64,000 bases of DNA, from the NCBI GenBank assembly GCA_028722305.1, contig JAQYHB010000001.1, positions 40,608 through 104,607 of the forward strand. The letters run 5' to 3'. A program made the translations under genes and the position numbers. This stretch comes from Spirochaetales bacterium (lineage in GTDB: Bacteria; Spirochaetota; Spirochaetia; Sphaerochaetales; Sphaerochaetaceae). Positions 1 through 8,504 of the stretch are shown here, piece by piece (the first letter of the stretch is position 1; the number at the start of each line of letters is the position of its first letter). The notes below the pieces were generated by a model, which was not told the DNA's origin, did not search any database, and worked only from the letters and a program-made list of their open reading frames with translations.

Positions 1-1434
1 GCCGAAGAAGCGTTTGGGCTTGTGCAGCGCGTTGGAATCGACACCACCGGAAAGGATCTTGCCGCTGGCGGGGACAGTCTGGTTGTAGGCACGCGCAAGG
101 CGGGTGATGGAATCAAGCAGGATGACCACATCCTTCTTGTACTCAACCAGCCGCTTCGCCTTCTCTATGACCATCTCGGCGACCTGGACATGGCGGCTCG
201 CCTGCTCGTCGAAAGTGCTGGCAATCACCTCGCCCTTGACGTGGCGGCGCATGTCGGTAACCTCCTCGGGACGCTCGTCGACCAGCAGCACGATCAAGAC
301 GATATCCGGATAGTTGGTGGTAATCGCGTTGGCGATCTTCTGCATCAACACCGTCTTGCCGGTACGCGGGGGAGCGGTAATCAGCAGACGCTGACCCTTG
401 CCGATTGGGCTGAACATGTTGATGATGCGTAGCGACACATCTTCCTCCGGAGTCTCCAGATTGATTCTCTCGTTGGGGAAGAGCGGAGTCAGACTCTCGA
501 ACGGAGCGCGGACACGCGCCTTGACCGGATCCTCCCCGTTGACCGACAGCACCCGGAGGATGGCGAAGAAACGCTCGCCGTCACGTGGAGTGCGGACCTG
601 TCCGAAGACGGTATCGCCCGTCTTCAAGCCAAGGCCTTTGACCTGTGCGGGGGACACATAGATGTCCTCCGGACCGGAGAGATAGCTGTTGTTCGGGCTT
701 CTGAGGAAGCCGAAGCCGTCAGGCAGCACCTCAAGAGTACCGCTGCCGGTAATCACGCCCCCGGCCGCGGAGTGCTTCTTCAGGATCTCGGCAAGGATCT
801 CCTGATTCTTCATGTCCAGCACGCGGTTCTCGTCCAGCCCCCTCTCCACGCCGATCTTGCGGATCTGGTCCTGGGGAAGGCAGGCATAGGCGTTGACGTT
901 GAGCACCGGAGCTTCAGGATGCTCCTCGATATTGATGTCCTGGGGATATTCGTTCTGCTGATGACGGTTCGGCCGCTGGCTGTTGATGTTGGAGCTGTTG
1001 GCGTTTTTCTGGAAGCGCTGGCTGTGGCGTCCCTGGCGGTTGTTGAACCGGCGGTTCCGGTCGAAATCGCGGCGGCCACCCTGTTTCTGCTCGCCAAAGC
1101 CTTCAGCTAGCGGTTCCTCTTGGTTCCGGGACTCGCTTCCCTCGCCCTGCTCCTGTGCCCGGTACTCTTCGGTACCCCCCACCTCTGCTTTTGGTTCCTC
1201 AGGGCGCTGTTCGGGCTGAGGTTCCGAAACCACCGGCGGCTGTTCGATGGCAGGGGCTGATTCCGTCGGCGCCTCTAGAGAAGCAGCTTCTGGCGCTTGC
1301 TCTACCACCTCCGGAGCTTTCGCCTTCACGGCAAGAGCTTTTCGCGGGCGGCGAACCCGGCGTACGACAGCCTTTTTCTCGACCGGCTGGGCGGGGGTTT
1401 CCACCTTTACTGCTTCTTCTTCATTGTCAGACAT
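1..1434 (-). CDS. rho: Transcription termination factor Rho (3' end outside window)
   Basis: Hexameric RNA helicase that ends transcription. The reading frame starts at ATG 1434 and is open to base 1, giving 478 residues; the C-terminus lies outside the window. The ATPase P-loop APPRTGKT is near residues 354-361, followed by [15 protein letters not shown] and the [11 protein letters not shown] block, all diagnostic of Rho. Before the RNA-binding domain (from about residue 179) there is a long low-complexity extension: an acidic/Pro-Glu part, then an Arg/Asn/Gln-rich part at about residues 119-165. Such insertions occur in Rho of several phyla, but E. coli Rho (419 aa) lacks one. Own promoter at 1553-1581 and a leader of about 110 nt. 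Confidence 0.97.
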   Translation of the reverse strand, partial: MSDNEEEAVKVETPAQPVEKKAVVRRVRRPRKALAVKAKAPEVVEQAPEAASLEAPTESAPAIEQPPVVSEPQPEQRPEEPKAEVGGTEEYRAQEQGEGSESRNQEEPLAEGFGEQKQGGRRDFDRNRRFNNRQGRHSQRFQKNANSSNINSQRPNRHQQNEYPQDINIEEHPEAPVLNVNAYACLPQDQIRKIGVERGLDENRVLDMKNQEILAEILKKHSAAGGVITGSGTLEVLPDGFGFLRSPNNSYLSGPEDIYVSPAQVKGLGLKTGDTVFGQVRTPRDGERFFAILRVLSVNGEDPVKARVRAPFESLTPLFPNERINLETPEEDVSLRIINMFSPIGKGQRLLITAPPRTGKTVLMQKIANAITTNYPDIVLIVLLVDERPEEVTDMRRHVKGEVIASTFDEQASRHVQVAEMVIEKAKRLVEYKKDVVILLDSITRLARAYNQTVPASGKILSGGVDSNALHKPKRFFG

Positions 1435-1552
1435 GTAGTATTTACTCCAAGAAAACCCAATTGGTACTGGGAAGATTCACATTTCATAGTGCGGGAAATA
1501 GTGTTTCGACAGTTTTCTACGTTCACGAATGCAACTGTCTTAGATATCAACC

Positions 1553-1581
1553 ACTATAGTAACACGCAAATCCCGTGTCAA
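1553..1581 (-). promoter_or_regulatory. rho promoter
   Basis: On the minus strand TTGACA (1581-1576), a 17-nt spacer and TATAGT (1558-1553) make a near-consensus housekeeping promoter. It predicts a rho leader of about 110 nt, long enough for the autoregulation seen in other bacteria, which is inference here. Confidence 0.8.
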
Positions 1582-1603
1582 GCAACTCGTTATATATTCT
1601 ACA

Positions 1604-1627
1604 CAAACCGGCACCCGAAGGTACCGG
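1604..1627 (-). terminator. Terminator after lnt
   Basis: Minus-strand hairpin: CCGGTACC, UUCG tetraloop, GGTGCCGG, then TTTGTGT. It separates the rpsT-HU-lnt operon from the rho promoter. Confidence 0.6.
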
Positions 1628-1636
1628 CATATCGAG

Positions 1637-3280
1637 TCATCGCTGCTTCCTACGGGTGACGATGGTACGGACAAGGCCGACGACCAGCGAAAGGACGGAA
1701 ACCCAGATGGAGAGATAGGCAAGCCAGTCGCCATAGCGGGTATAGATCGTCTCGGCGTGAGCGGAAGAGAAATAGACGGGAACATCGAAGATGTGCCACA
1801 ACGCCTTGAACAACGGCAAATCGTCATGGATCTGCCCGTCTGGGGTGATGTAGCAGGAAAGTCCGCTGTTGGTCGAGCGGATCATGGTACGGCGGTTCTC
1901 CACCGAACGGTAGATCGCCATGACCCCATGCTGGATCTCGCTCGCCTCGCTCTGCGACCAGTTGTCGTTGGTCATGTTCAACAGCACGTCGGCGCCCCCC
2001 CGGACGAACTCGGCGTTCAGGTCCCCGAAGACATCCTCGAAGCAAATCGGAGTGGAGAACTTGATACCGTCGCTCTCGAAGACGACGCTTTCCGTTCCGG
2101 TCAGCCACCAGTGGTAGTCGTTCGCCTTCAGGATATTGTACAGATGCGGCATCGTCTTCTCGTAGGGGAAGTGCTCGGTGAACGGCACCAGGTGCTGCTT
2201 GCGGTACGTCTGCTTGATCTGTCCGTCGTCGAACATGATGATCGTGTTGTAGTCATCACGGTTCCACTCTCCATCCTCGAGCTCGGGAGGAAGCGAGGGG
2301 TCGGCAAGGACTCCCTCCGGATTGCCGGTAATCAGAGGGACGCTGAGCTCCTTGCCGAAGTTGACGAACTCCTCCACCAGCGCGCTGGTGTCAGGATCGG
2401 TAGGATAGTTCTCGTGCCAAGCCACCGACGGGACAAATGCGGTCTCGGACCATACCAGGATGTCCGGGTTCTTCGTCATCGCCTCAAGGCTCATTTTGCG
2501 GAGATTGTTGAAATTCCGCTTGTAGGTGGTGTAGCCGCCTTTCCAGGAATTGGCGTTATGCTGGACGACGGCCACCTTCCAAGTGCGGTCAGGCGTCATG
2601 CGCTTCCAGTGCTGCCAGCTGACCGTTCCGAGGACCAGCCACAAGGCGAAGCCGACGGCATAGGCGATCGCCCAGACCCTGCGGTCCCTCAACCACCCCT
2701 TCAGGCTTTCCCTGCGGGCCAACGGCATGGCGAGGAAGGCCTGTGGCATGACCACAAGCAGGTTGACACCCCAGATACCGGTGATCGAGGCAATCTGCAC
2801 CAGCGGAAGATAGTTCCACAACGCGTAGCCGATCGTCCCGTAAGGATAGCCGGCGAACCAGCTCTGGCAGAGATACGAGTAGGCGGTCCAGATGAAGGCC
2901 TGCACAAGCCAGCTCCACTTCTTGCACCAACTGTCAGCCATTTTCAAACAAGGGAAAAGCAGCGCCATCTCCCCGCCTTTGATGATCGTGACGATGAAGA
3001 TCGCAAGCGGGTGGAAGTTCCTAAGCCAGTAGTTGAAGAACAGGTAGAACATGAACCCGTAGAAGAAGCCGTAGAAAGGAGTGGCCGCCGGACGGGTACG
3101 ATGGATGACGACAAATACCGGAACCAATGCGATGAAGGCGAGGAAACCGAATCCGCTCTTCGAAAGAAAGCCTGGGAACGCCAGGGAAAGGACGAAAGAG
3201 CTGGCCAATAACAACAGAACCTCAGAACAATATGTTCCAAGGTTCCGCTGTTTCTTTCCGTTGTCCGTCTGCTGAACCAC
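1637..3280 (-). CDS. lnt: Apolipoprotein N-acyltransferase
   Basis: Inner-membrane enzyme that adds the third acyl chain to the N-terminal Cys of lipoproteins. The first about 225 residues hold multiple hydrophobic segments, followed by a nitrilase-like domain. The expected triad is visible: Glu279 (VWSETAF), Lys361 (TYRKQHLVPF) and Cys413 (PICFEDVF). At 547 aa it is near the family length. The start is GTG at 3280, with GAGGAG 8 nt upstream; that site overlaps the end of the HU gene, so the two are probably translationally coupled. Last gene of the rpsT-HU-lnt operon. Confidence 0.93.
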   Translation of the reverse strand: MVQQTDNGKKQRNLGTYCSEVLLLLASSFVLSLAFPGFLSKSGFGFLAFIALVPVFVVIHRTRPAATPFYGFFYGFMFYLFFNYWLRNFHPLAIFIVTIIKGGEMALLFPCLKMADSWCKKWSWLVQAFIWTAYSYLCQSWFAGYPYGTIGYALWNYLPLVQIASITGIWGVNLLVVMPQAFLAMPLARRESLKGWLRDRRVWAIAYAVGFALWLVLGTVSWQHWKRMTPDRTWKVAVVQHNANSWKGGYTTYKRNFNNLRKMSLEAMTKNPDILVWSETAFVPSVAWHENYPTDPDTSALVEEFVNFGKELSVPLITGNPEGVLADPSLPPELEDGEWNRDDYNTIIMFDDGQIKQTYRKQHLVPFTEHFPYEKTMPHLYNILKANDYHWWLTGTESVVFESDGIKFSTPICFEDVFGDLNAEFVRGGADVLLNMTNDNWSQSEASEIQHGVMAIYRSVENRRTMIRSTNSGLSCYITPDGQIHDDLPLFKALWHIFDVPVYFSSAHAETIYTRYGDWLAYLSIWVSVLSLVVGLVRTIVTRRKQR

Positions 3281-3282
3281 GC

Positions 3283-3600
3283 TCAGTTCTCCTCGTGGTT
3301 CCGAAGATTCCAGACATAGTCCTTCAGCTCTTTTCCCGGGCGGAAAATAGCCACGCCATGCGTTGAGACCGAAACAATCTCGCCAGTCTTCGGATTACGG
3401 GCTTTCTCCCTCCCCTTGCGGGTACGGACCTCGAAGGTGCCAAATCCTCTGAGCTCTATGACCTGGTCGTTTTTCAGGCCTTTCTTCACTTCCTCAAAAA
3501 ACTCGTCAATGATCAGATGGATGTCATTGCGGTTGAAACCATGAGTCTCGTGAAGATTCTCAATAATGGTAGCTTTGGTAAGCTTATTGGAATCTGCCAT
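3283..3600 (-). CDS. HU/IHF-family DNA-binding protein
   Basis: Small nucleoid-associated protein that bends DNA. The fold signature is clear: an N-terminal helical part (TKATIIENL), then the GFGTFEVRTRKGREKARNPKTGE segment forming the DNA-binding arms, and a C-terminal FRPGKELKDYV. 105 aa, slightly longer than typical HU (about 90 aa) because of short tails at both ends. HU and IHF cannot be told apart with confidence by eye. Lies between rpsT and lnt with tight spacing. Confidence 0.93.
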   Translation of the reverse strand: MADSNKLTKATIIENLHETHGFNRNDIHLIIDEFFEEVKKGLKNDQVIELRGFGTFEVRTRKGREKARNPKTGEIVSVSTHGVAIFRPGKELKDYVWNLRNHEEN

Positions 3601-3617
3601 GACCTACTCCCCAACCG

Positions 3618-3920
3618 TTAATTCGCAGCCTGAGCAGGAGCAGCTTCCTTCGGTGCACCGGCGACCAGCTTGTTGTAGTGTCGAGTAAGGCGGGACTTCT
3701 TGCGGTCAGCGGTGTTGCGCTTCAGGGCATTCTTACCGACAGCGGAATCGAGCAGCTTCACGGCAAGCGCCAGCTTGGTGGCAGCCAGTTCCTTGTCACC
3801 TGCGGCGACAGCAGCGCTGAAGCCCTTGCAAGCGGTGCGGACAGCACTCTTGGTCTCACGATTTCTCTCTCTGCGCACAATGTTCTGGCGTGCTCTCTTC
3901 TCTGCAGACCGATTTCTCAT
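3618..3920 (-). CDS. rpsT: Ribosomal protein S20
   Basis: Binds 16S rRNA in the small subunit body. The basic N-terminus (SAEKRARQNIVRRERNRETK), SAVRTACK and the NTADRKKSRLTRHYNKL end match S20. 100 aa, with an Ala/Pro-rich C-terminal tail beyond the usual core. First gene of an operon with the HU gene and lnt; promoter at 4009-4037 and GGAGG just upstream of the start. Confidence 0.95.
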   Translation of the reverse strand: MRNRSAEKRARQNIVRRERNRETKSAVRTACKGFSAAVAAGDKELAATKLALAVKLLDSAVGKNALKRNTADRKKSRLTRHYNKLVAGAPKEAAPAQAAN

Positions 3921-4008
3921 CCTAGATCCTCCAACACTGGAAAAACCAATGTATTTCTATTTGGTAGTTTTCTTTATTTGTAATCAGCAAATTAACTGAC
4001 GGCTTAAC

Positions 4009-4037
4009 AACATAGCACAGACTATAAAACGGGTCAA
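4009..4037 (-). promoter_or_regulatory. rpsT operon promoter
   Basis: Minus strand TTGACC (4037-4032), 17-nt spacer, TATGTT (4014-4009). Gives a leader of about 80 nt before rpsT. Confidence 0.7.
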
Positions 4038-4058
4038 TACAATGCTTTATTGAATTTT

Positions 4059-5192
4059 TTATTCTTTACCGAAGAGCTCGTCCACGTACTGTCGGGAAAT
4101 CTCCCACCGTTTCGTATCTTCCTTATATACGCAGGCACTCGCTGGTATGGTCAGCACTCGCCCTTCGCTTCCGCTCAAGGTCAGCTGCTTGGAAAGGATG
4201 TTCACCTCCGACACCTTCATCAGCTCGTCACCCAACTTCAGCCTGCTCCCTTCCTGCGGGTACTTGGCCTTTTCCTCGGCGTAGAAGTCGTACTCGAATG
4301 CCAGGCAGCAGAGCAAGCGTCCGCAGGGACCGGAAATCTTCATCGAGTTGAGCGAAAGATTCTGCTCTTTCGCCATCTTGATTGAAACCGGATTGAGCTT
4401 GTCCGTCATGGCATGGCAACAGAAATCACGGCCGCAGATGGCGAGCCCGCCCAACACGCGGCTCTCGTCACGGACGCCAATCTGGCGCAACTCGATACGG
4501 ATGCGGAAGACGCTGACCAGGTCCTTGACCAGCTCGCGGAAGTCGACACGGACGTCGGCAGTGAAGAAGAAGAGGATTTTCGGCTCACCCAGCAGGAAGT
4601 GGGCTGTGACCAGCTTCATGTCCAGTTTGTGCAGAGCAATCTTCTCGCGGCAAATCCGCATCGCCTCCTCTTCTTTTCCAGAGAGCTCCTGGTAGCGGGC
4701 CAGATCGCTCGGCGTGGCAAGGCGGACAATCCACAGGGAATCCCCCGACAGCTTCACCTTTTCCGGATCCTTTTGCTCGGTGCACATCTCGCACTCGGCG
4801 CACTCGTCGACGTCAGGATCCTCGTTCCAGATGATATCATCCACCACAGGATTCCCGTCCGGTCCAGGCTCGCCACTGGCAACCAAAGGCTGGTCGTCGA
4901 CCGTCTCGACCGGTTCCTCATCCTCGGCGCGGCAACGCGCGCAGGCTCCACGGATATCGGTCGACCCTGCCTGATAGGGTTTCCCTATCCGTGAGGCGTC
5001 GGCAACAACGATGCCTAGGTCCAGGCCATAGCGCGTCGGCATGACGACGCTGATGCCCGGGTAGAGCATGCTGTCCCACGCGCAGACGGAGAGCTCGTTG
5101 CTGGAAGGGTTTTTCACCAGATAGATGTAACCACTATCCGGATGATTGCTATGTGTCTGTCCTCCATCAGGACGATACTGTTCTTTTCTCAT
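4059..5192 (-). CDS. ricT: PSP1-family protein (RicT/YaaT-like)
   Basis: Belongs to the PSP1 C-terminal domain family; in Bacillus the homologue RicT (YaaT) works with RicA and RicF in mRNA processing and carries an Fe-S cluster. The conserved cysteine-rich core is present: GGLAICGRDFCCHAM and GPCGRLLCCLAFEY. Unusual is an acidic insertion at about residues 84-145 with CARC (C84, C87) and CAECEMC (C131, C134, C137), a possible extra metal site. ATG 5192 is chosen over the GTG at 5210 because the promoter (5201-5229) would start transcription at about 5194, leaving almost no leader. No RicA or RicF gene is visible nearby, so the role is inferred from the family. Confidence 0.85.
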   Translation of the reverse strand: MRKEQYRPDGGQTHSNHPDSGYIYLVKNPSSNELSVCAWDSMLYPGISVVMPTRYGLDLGIVVADASRIGKPYQAGSTDIRGACARCRAEDEEPVETVDDQPLVASGEPGPDGNPVVDDIIWNEDPDVDECAECEMCTEQKDPEKVKLSGDSLWIVRLATPSDLARYQELSGKEEEAMRICREKIALHKLDMKLVTAHFLLGEPKILFFFTADVRVDFRELVKDLVSVFRIRIELRQIGVRDESRVLGGLAICGRDFCCHAMTDKLNPVSIKMAKEQNLSLNSMKISGPCGRLLCCLAFEYDFYAEEKAKYPQEGSRLKLGDELMKVSEVNILSKQLTLSGSEGRVLTIPASACVYKEDTKRWEISRQYVDELFGKE

Positions 5193-5200
5193 ATGAGAGA

Positions 5201-5229
5201 AACCTAGCACGACAATGTCGATTTGTCAA
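5201..5229 (-). promoter_or_regulatory. ricT promoter, predicts a leaderless mRNA
   Basis: Minus strand TTGACA (5229-5224), 17-nt spacer, TAGGTT (5206-5201). Expected +1 is near 5194, two bases before ATG 5192. Confidence 0.6.
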
Positions 5230-5272
5230 ACCTACTTCGCGTAACTGTTTTTCCAGATGGAAGTTAGCATGT

Positions 5273-5302
5273 TTGACCAAGTCATTTGGAGCATGGTATA
5301 TT
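5273..5302 (+). promoter_or_regulatory. dus promoter, predicts a nearly leaderless mRNA
   Basis: TTGACC (5273-5278), 18-nt spacer, TATATT (5297-5302). Expected +1 is near 5309, about 5 nt before ATG 5314. It is divergent from the ricT promoter. Confidence 0.65.
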
Positions 5303-5313
5303 TTGCATCAATC

Positions 5314-6312
5314 ATGAAGCAACCGTACATCCGGCCCTTCCAGGTGGGAAGCGCCGTACTGCAAGGCAACCTGTTCCTCGCCCCTATGGCGGGATATACC
5401 GATATCCCCTTCCGCTCGCTGTGCATCAAACACGGGGCGGACCTTACCTATACCGAGATGGTCAGCGCCGAGGGGCTCTACCGCGACAGCGACAAGACCG
5501 AAGAGCTGATGGAGCGGGCGCCCAACGAACGGAACTATGTGGTGCAGCTCTTCATGGGAAGCCTCGGCCCCATCGAGAAAGCGGTGGAGAAGATCATTCC
5601 CTACCACCCGGTGATGATCGACATCAACGCCGGCTGCCCGGTGCCCAAGGTAACCCGTACCGGAAGCGGATCTGCGCTGATGAAGGATCCGGAACTGGCC
5701 AGGCAGATGGTAAAGCGGATCACGGAGCTGACCGACATCCCCGTATCCATCAAGTTCCGCCTCGGCTGGGACAACCAGTCGGTCAACTTCCTGGAATTTG
5801 CCGACGCCGTCGCCATTGGAGGAGCCAGCGCCATGGCGCTCCATACCAGGACCCGCACCGAAGGATACGCCCCCTACGCCCACCAGGAACGGCTGAAGGA
5901 GCTCTGTGATTTCCGGGCAGGCCACTGGCCCCAGGTGCGCGTCATCGCCAGCGGCGACCTTTTCACGGCTTTGGATGTCATCAGGGTGCTGAAGACATAC
6001 GAGGTCGACGCGGTCATGGTGGCCCGTGGTGCGATCGGCAACCCCTTCATCTTCGAGGACGCCAAGGCGCTAGGCGAAGGAAAGGAACCGATGCCTCTGA
6101 CAACCGAGCGCCGCATTCAGGCGCTGATGGAGCATCTGGAGGCCACCATCGAGAAATATGGGGAACGGAGCGCCTGCCACCAGATGCGCAAGTGCGCCTC
6201 CTTTTACCTGCGCGGCATGCAGGGGGTACGCGAGGCGAAACAGGCATTCAACACCACCGAAACGAGGGCGGATTACGCCCGGATTTGCGCAAGGTTGACG
6301 AGCGCAAATTGA
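5314..6312 (+). CDS. dus: tRNA-dihydrouridine synthase (DusB-like)
   Basis: FMN enzyme that reduces uridines in tRNA to dihydrouridine. Family motifs are in order: LAPMAGYTDIPFR near the start, the MDINAGCP-type motif as IDINAGCPVPKV with the catalytic Cys, VSIKFRLGWD, LHTRTR and the VMVARGAIGNPFIF phosphate-binding end. ATG 5314 gives 332 aa and the family's usual N-terminus; in-frame upstream ATGs lie in or before the promoter. No Shine-Dalgarno is visible. Followed after 28 nt by the purD-like gene, probably cotranscribed. Confidence 0.93.
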   Translation: MKQPYIRPFQVGSAVLQGNLFLAPMAGYTDIPFRSLCIKHGADLTYTEMVSAEGLYRDSDKTEELMERAPNERNYVVQLFMGSLGPIEKAVEKIIPYHPVMIDINAGCPVPKVTRTGSGSALMKDPELARQMVKRITELTDIPVSIKFRLGWDNQSVNFLEFADAVAIGGASAMALHTRTRTEGYAPYAHQERLKELCDFRAGHWPQVRVIASGDLFTALDVIRVLKTYEVDAVMVARGAIGNPFIFEDAKALGEGKEPMPLTTERRIQALMEHLEATIEKYGERSACHQMRKCASFYLRGMQGVREAKQAFNTTETRADYARICARLTSAN

Positions 6313-6340
6313 TGGTGGTACGTTTGACACGAGGGTACGT

Positions 6341-7600
6341 ATGAGAGTATTAGTCCTTGGATCCGGAGCCAAAGACCATGCCTTGGCATGGTGGCTTTCC
6401 CGCAGTCATTTCATTGAGGATTTGTATGTCGCTCCCGGCAACTATGGTACCGAAGCGCTCGCCATCAATCTTGACATCGATTCTGAGGACTTCGAGCAAG
6501 TCTATCAGGCCTGCCTCGACCACCACATCGACTTTGTCTTCATCGGCACGGAGCAGCCGCTGTTCAGCGCGATGGTGGACAAGCTCACCGAGAAGGGAAT
6601 CGAATGCTTCGGTTGCCCAAGCAAGTCGCTGAAGCTGGAGGGGGACAGGGACTTCGCCCGCGCTTTCACGGACCGTCACAACATCCCTACCCCGAGCCAC
6701 AAGCTTTTCAGTGACCCCCAGACGATGGAAGCCTTCCTGCTACGCCACAGGGGGCAACGGCTGGTCATCAAGAGCAAGGGACCGGCTCCGAGCAGGATGA
6801 TGATCGACTCGGCAGACACCCAGCAGCTGATTGCCTTCGGCAAGGAGTTGCTCAATCGGGGCGACATCCTGGTCGAGGAACATCTTGGCGGCCTTTCCCT
6901 TTCCGTCACCGCTCTGGTGGACAACAAGGGATACCTGCTGCTTCCCTTCTCCAGCGACTACTCCAAGACCCAGCACGACGAGGGTATCCCCACCGGAGGC
7001 ATGGGCGCAATCTGCCCGGTCCCCATCAGCGAGGAGTTGCGCCAGGAGCTGGTCAACCGGATCATCGACCCGACCATCTACGGCATGCGTGTCGAGAAGC
7101 TCACCTACCATGGGGTACTCACCTTCAGTGTGATCCTTTCCAAAGACGGCCCGATTCTGGTCGACTACCACGTGCGTTTCAATGATCCATCCACCCAAGC
7201 GATCATCCCGCTAATCAAGAGCGATGCTCTGGATATCATGTACGCGATGGAGCACGACAACCTGGAAAGCTACCAGTTGAATGTCTCGACCCAAAGCACC
7301 GTCGCCATCGTCATCGCCAGCAAAGGGTATCCGCAGGCTCCCGAGATCTGCAAAGCGCTCGATCCGCTTCCTGCCTACATGCAACTCAACTCCTTCAGGG
7401 ATGAACCGCAGGTCTTCTTCGGAGCTGTCGAGAAACATGACGGACAACCGATTACCGTCGGCGGCAGGCCAGTGACCATCGTCGGCAAGGGTGAGAACAT
7501 CAACATGGCCAATAAGAACGCCTATGCGAAAATAGACAAGATCCACTTCGAGGGCTCTTGGTACCGTCAGGACATCGGAGAGCGGTTCTTGGAGAACTGA
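6341..7600 (+). CDS. purD: Divergent phosphoribosylamine-glycine ligase (PurD-like ATP-grasp)
   Basis: PurD makes glycinamide ribonucleotide in purine synthesis. At 419 aa it has the family length and order: a GxGxxxHALAW nucleotide-fold start (here GSGAKDHALAW), GDRDFARAF, the ATP-grasp loop with GGMGAICPVP, and ASKGYP near the end. Several normally constant positions differ. The usual EFNVRFGDPETQ is DYHVRFNDPSTQ, changing the acidic and Asn metal ligands to Asp and His, and GGREHA is replaced by GAKDHA. It may be a fast-evolving PurD or an ATP-grasp relative with another substrate. No other pur gene is adjacent. GAGG lies 8 nt before the ATG. Confidence 0.75.
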   Translation: MRVLVLGSGAKDHALAWWLSRSHFIEDLYVAPGNYGTEALAINLDIDSEDFEQVYQACLDHHIDFVFIGTEQPLFSAMVDKLTEKGIECFGCPSKSLKLEGDRDFARAFTDRHNIPTPSHKLFSDPQTMEAFLLRHRGQRLVIKSKGPAPSRMMIDSADTQQLIAFGKELLNRGDILVEEHLGGLSLSVTALVDNKGYLLLPFSSDYSKTQHDEGIPTGGMGAICPVPISEELRQELVNRIIDPTIYGMRVEKLTYHGVLTFSVILSKDGPILVDYHVRFNDPSTQAIIPLIKSDALDIMYAMEHDNLESYQLNVSTQSTVAIVIASKGYPQAPEICKALDPLPAYMQLNSFRDEPQVFFGAVEKHDGQPITVGGRPVTIVGKGENINMANKNAYAKIDKIHFEGSWYRQDIGERFLEN

Positions 7601-7619
7601 GAGAAAGCTCCAGACATTC

Positions 7620-7655
7620 AGCCCCTGATATGCCTGGCACGTCAGGGGCTCTTTC
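7620..7655 (+). terminator. Terminator after purD-like gene
   Basis: Perfect 9-bp stem AGCCCCTGA (7620-7628) / TCAGGGGCT (7642-7650) followed by CTTTC. It ends the dus-purD transcript just before the convergent rlmB gene. Confidence 0.65.
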
Positions 7656-7746
7656 GTAGTTCTTGTCGTGTGCCACCGTTACAAGGGCCACCAAGGAAAA
7701 CGTACGGATAAGAGGTTGGCGCCCTTTTCCCTTCAGGATAACAGAT

Positions 7747-8490
7747 TCAATGCTGTCGGCGGAACTCGTAGAGCAGGATACCCGTGGCGACCGATACGTT
7801 GAGCGAGTCGATATGGCCGCGCATCGGAATCGAGACGATTTCGTCGCACAGCTTGCGGGAAAGCTCACGGATTCCGCTACCCTCACTACCCATGATGATG
7901 GCGGTCCTCTGGGGGAATGTAATCTCGTAGCTGTTCGTACCTGACATATCCGCGCCATAAATCCAGAAGCCGGCTGCCTTCAGTTCCTTCACCTCGCGGC
8001 TCAGGTTGGTAACCACCGCCATCGGCACATACTGGGCGGCTCCGGAAGAAATTTTGGTGACCGTCTCGTTTGCCTGGGCGCTGCGCCTTTCAGGAACAAC
8101 CACAAGGTCGACACCGAACTGGTCGGCGCTACGAAGAATCGCCCCCAGATTGTGCGGGTCGGTAATCTCGTCGAGCAACAGGACCAGGGCGCCCTGGCCC
8201 TCCTTCAGGTTGGAAAGGAACTCGCTGACCGTTGTGACGATCAACCGGCTTCCCCCCCTGCGCGCCCCACCAAGGTCAAGCACGACGCCCCGGTGATCCA
8301 CACCTGGCATCATGCGGTCCATTTCCTGGGGAGAAAGTTTCTTGATGGCGATCTTTCCGGTCAGCATCGCCTGTCTCTCAAGATCGGAGTAGCTTTTCCC
8401 GACCCCGCGGGAAACATAGAGCGTCGAGCCCATCGGGGCCTGCTTGATACCCTCTTCAATCGCGTGCTTGCCGTACATCTTCTCGCCCAT
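7747..8490 (-). CDS. rlmB: 23S rRNA 2'-O-ribose methyltransferase (RlmB/TrmH family)
   Basis: SPOUT-class enzyme; the family methylates G2251 of 23S rRNA. The N-terminal substrate-binding domain (MYGKHAIEEGI, MPGVDHRGVVLDL) is followed by the knotted catalytic domain with DEITDPHNLGAILRSAD, IIMGSEGSGI and SIPMRGHIDSLNVSVA. 247 aa, normal for RlmB. A TrmH paralogue acting on tRNA cannot be fully excluded, but the N-terminal domain favours RlmB. Follows dnaJ by 14 nt; its GAGGAG site lies in that gap, so it is probably cotranscribed with the chaperone genes. Confidence 0.9.
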   Translation of the reverse strand: MGEKMYGKHAIEEGIKQAPMGSTLYVSRGVGKSYSDLERQAMLTGKIAIKKLSPQEMDRMMPGVDHRGVVLDLGGARRGGSRLIVTTVSEFLSNLKEGQGALVLLLDEITDPHNLGAILRSADQFGVDLVVVPERRSAQANETVTKISSGAAQYVPMAVVTNLSREVKELKAAGFWIYGADMSGTNSYEITFPQRTAIIMGSEGSGIRELSRKLCDEIVSIPMRGHIDSLNVSVATGILLYEFRRQH

Positions 8491-8504
8491 CTCGTTTCTC
8501 CTCG

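Noticed and set aside
7656..7746. Terminator for rlmB using AAGGGCGCCAA and a downstream GGTGGCCCTT.
   Set aside because: The stem needs a bulge and a loop of about 25 nt, and no U-run follows on the minus strand.
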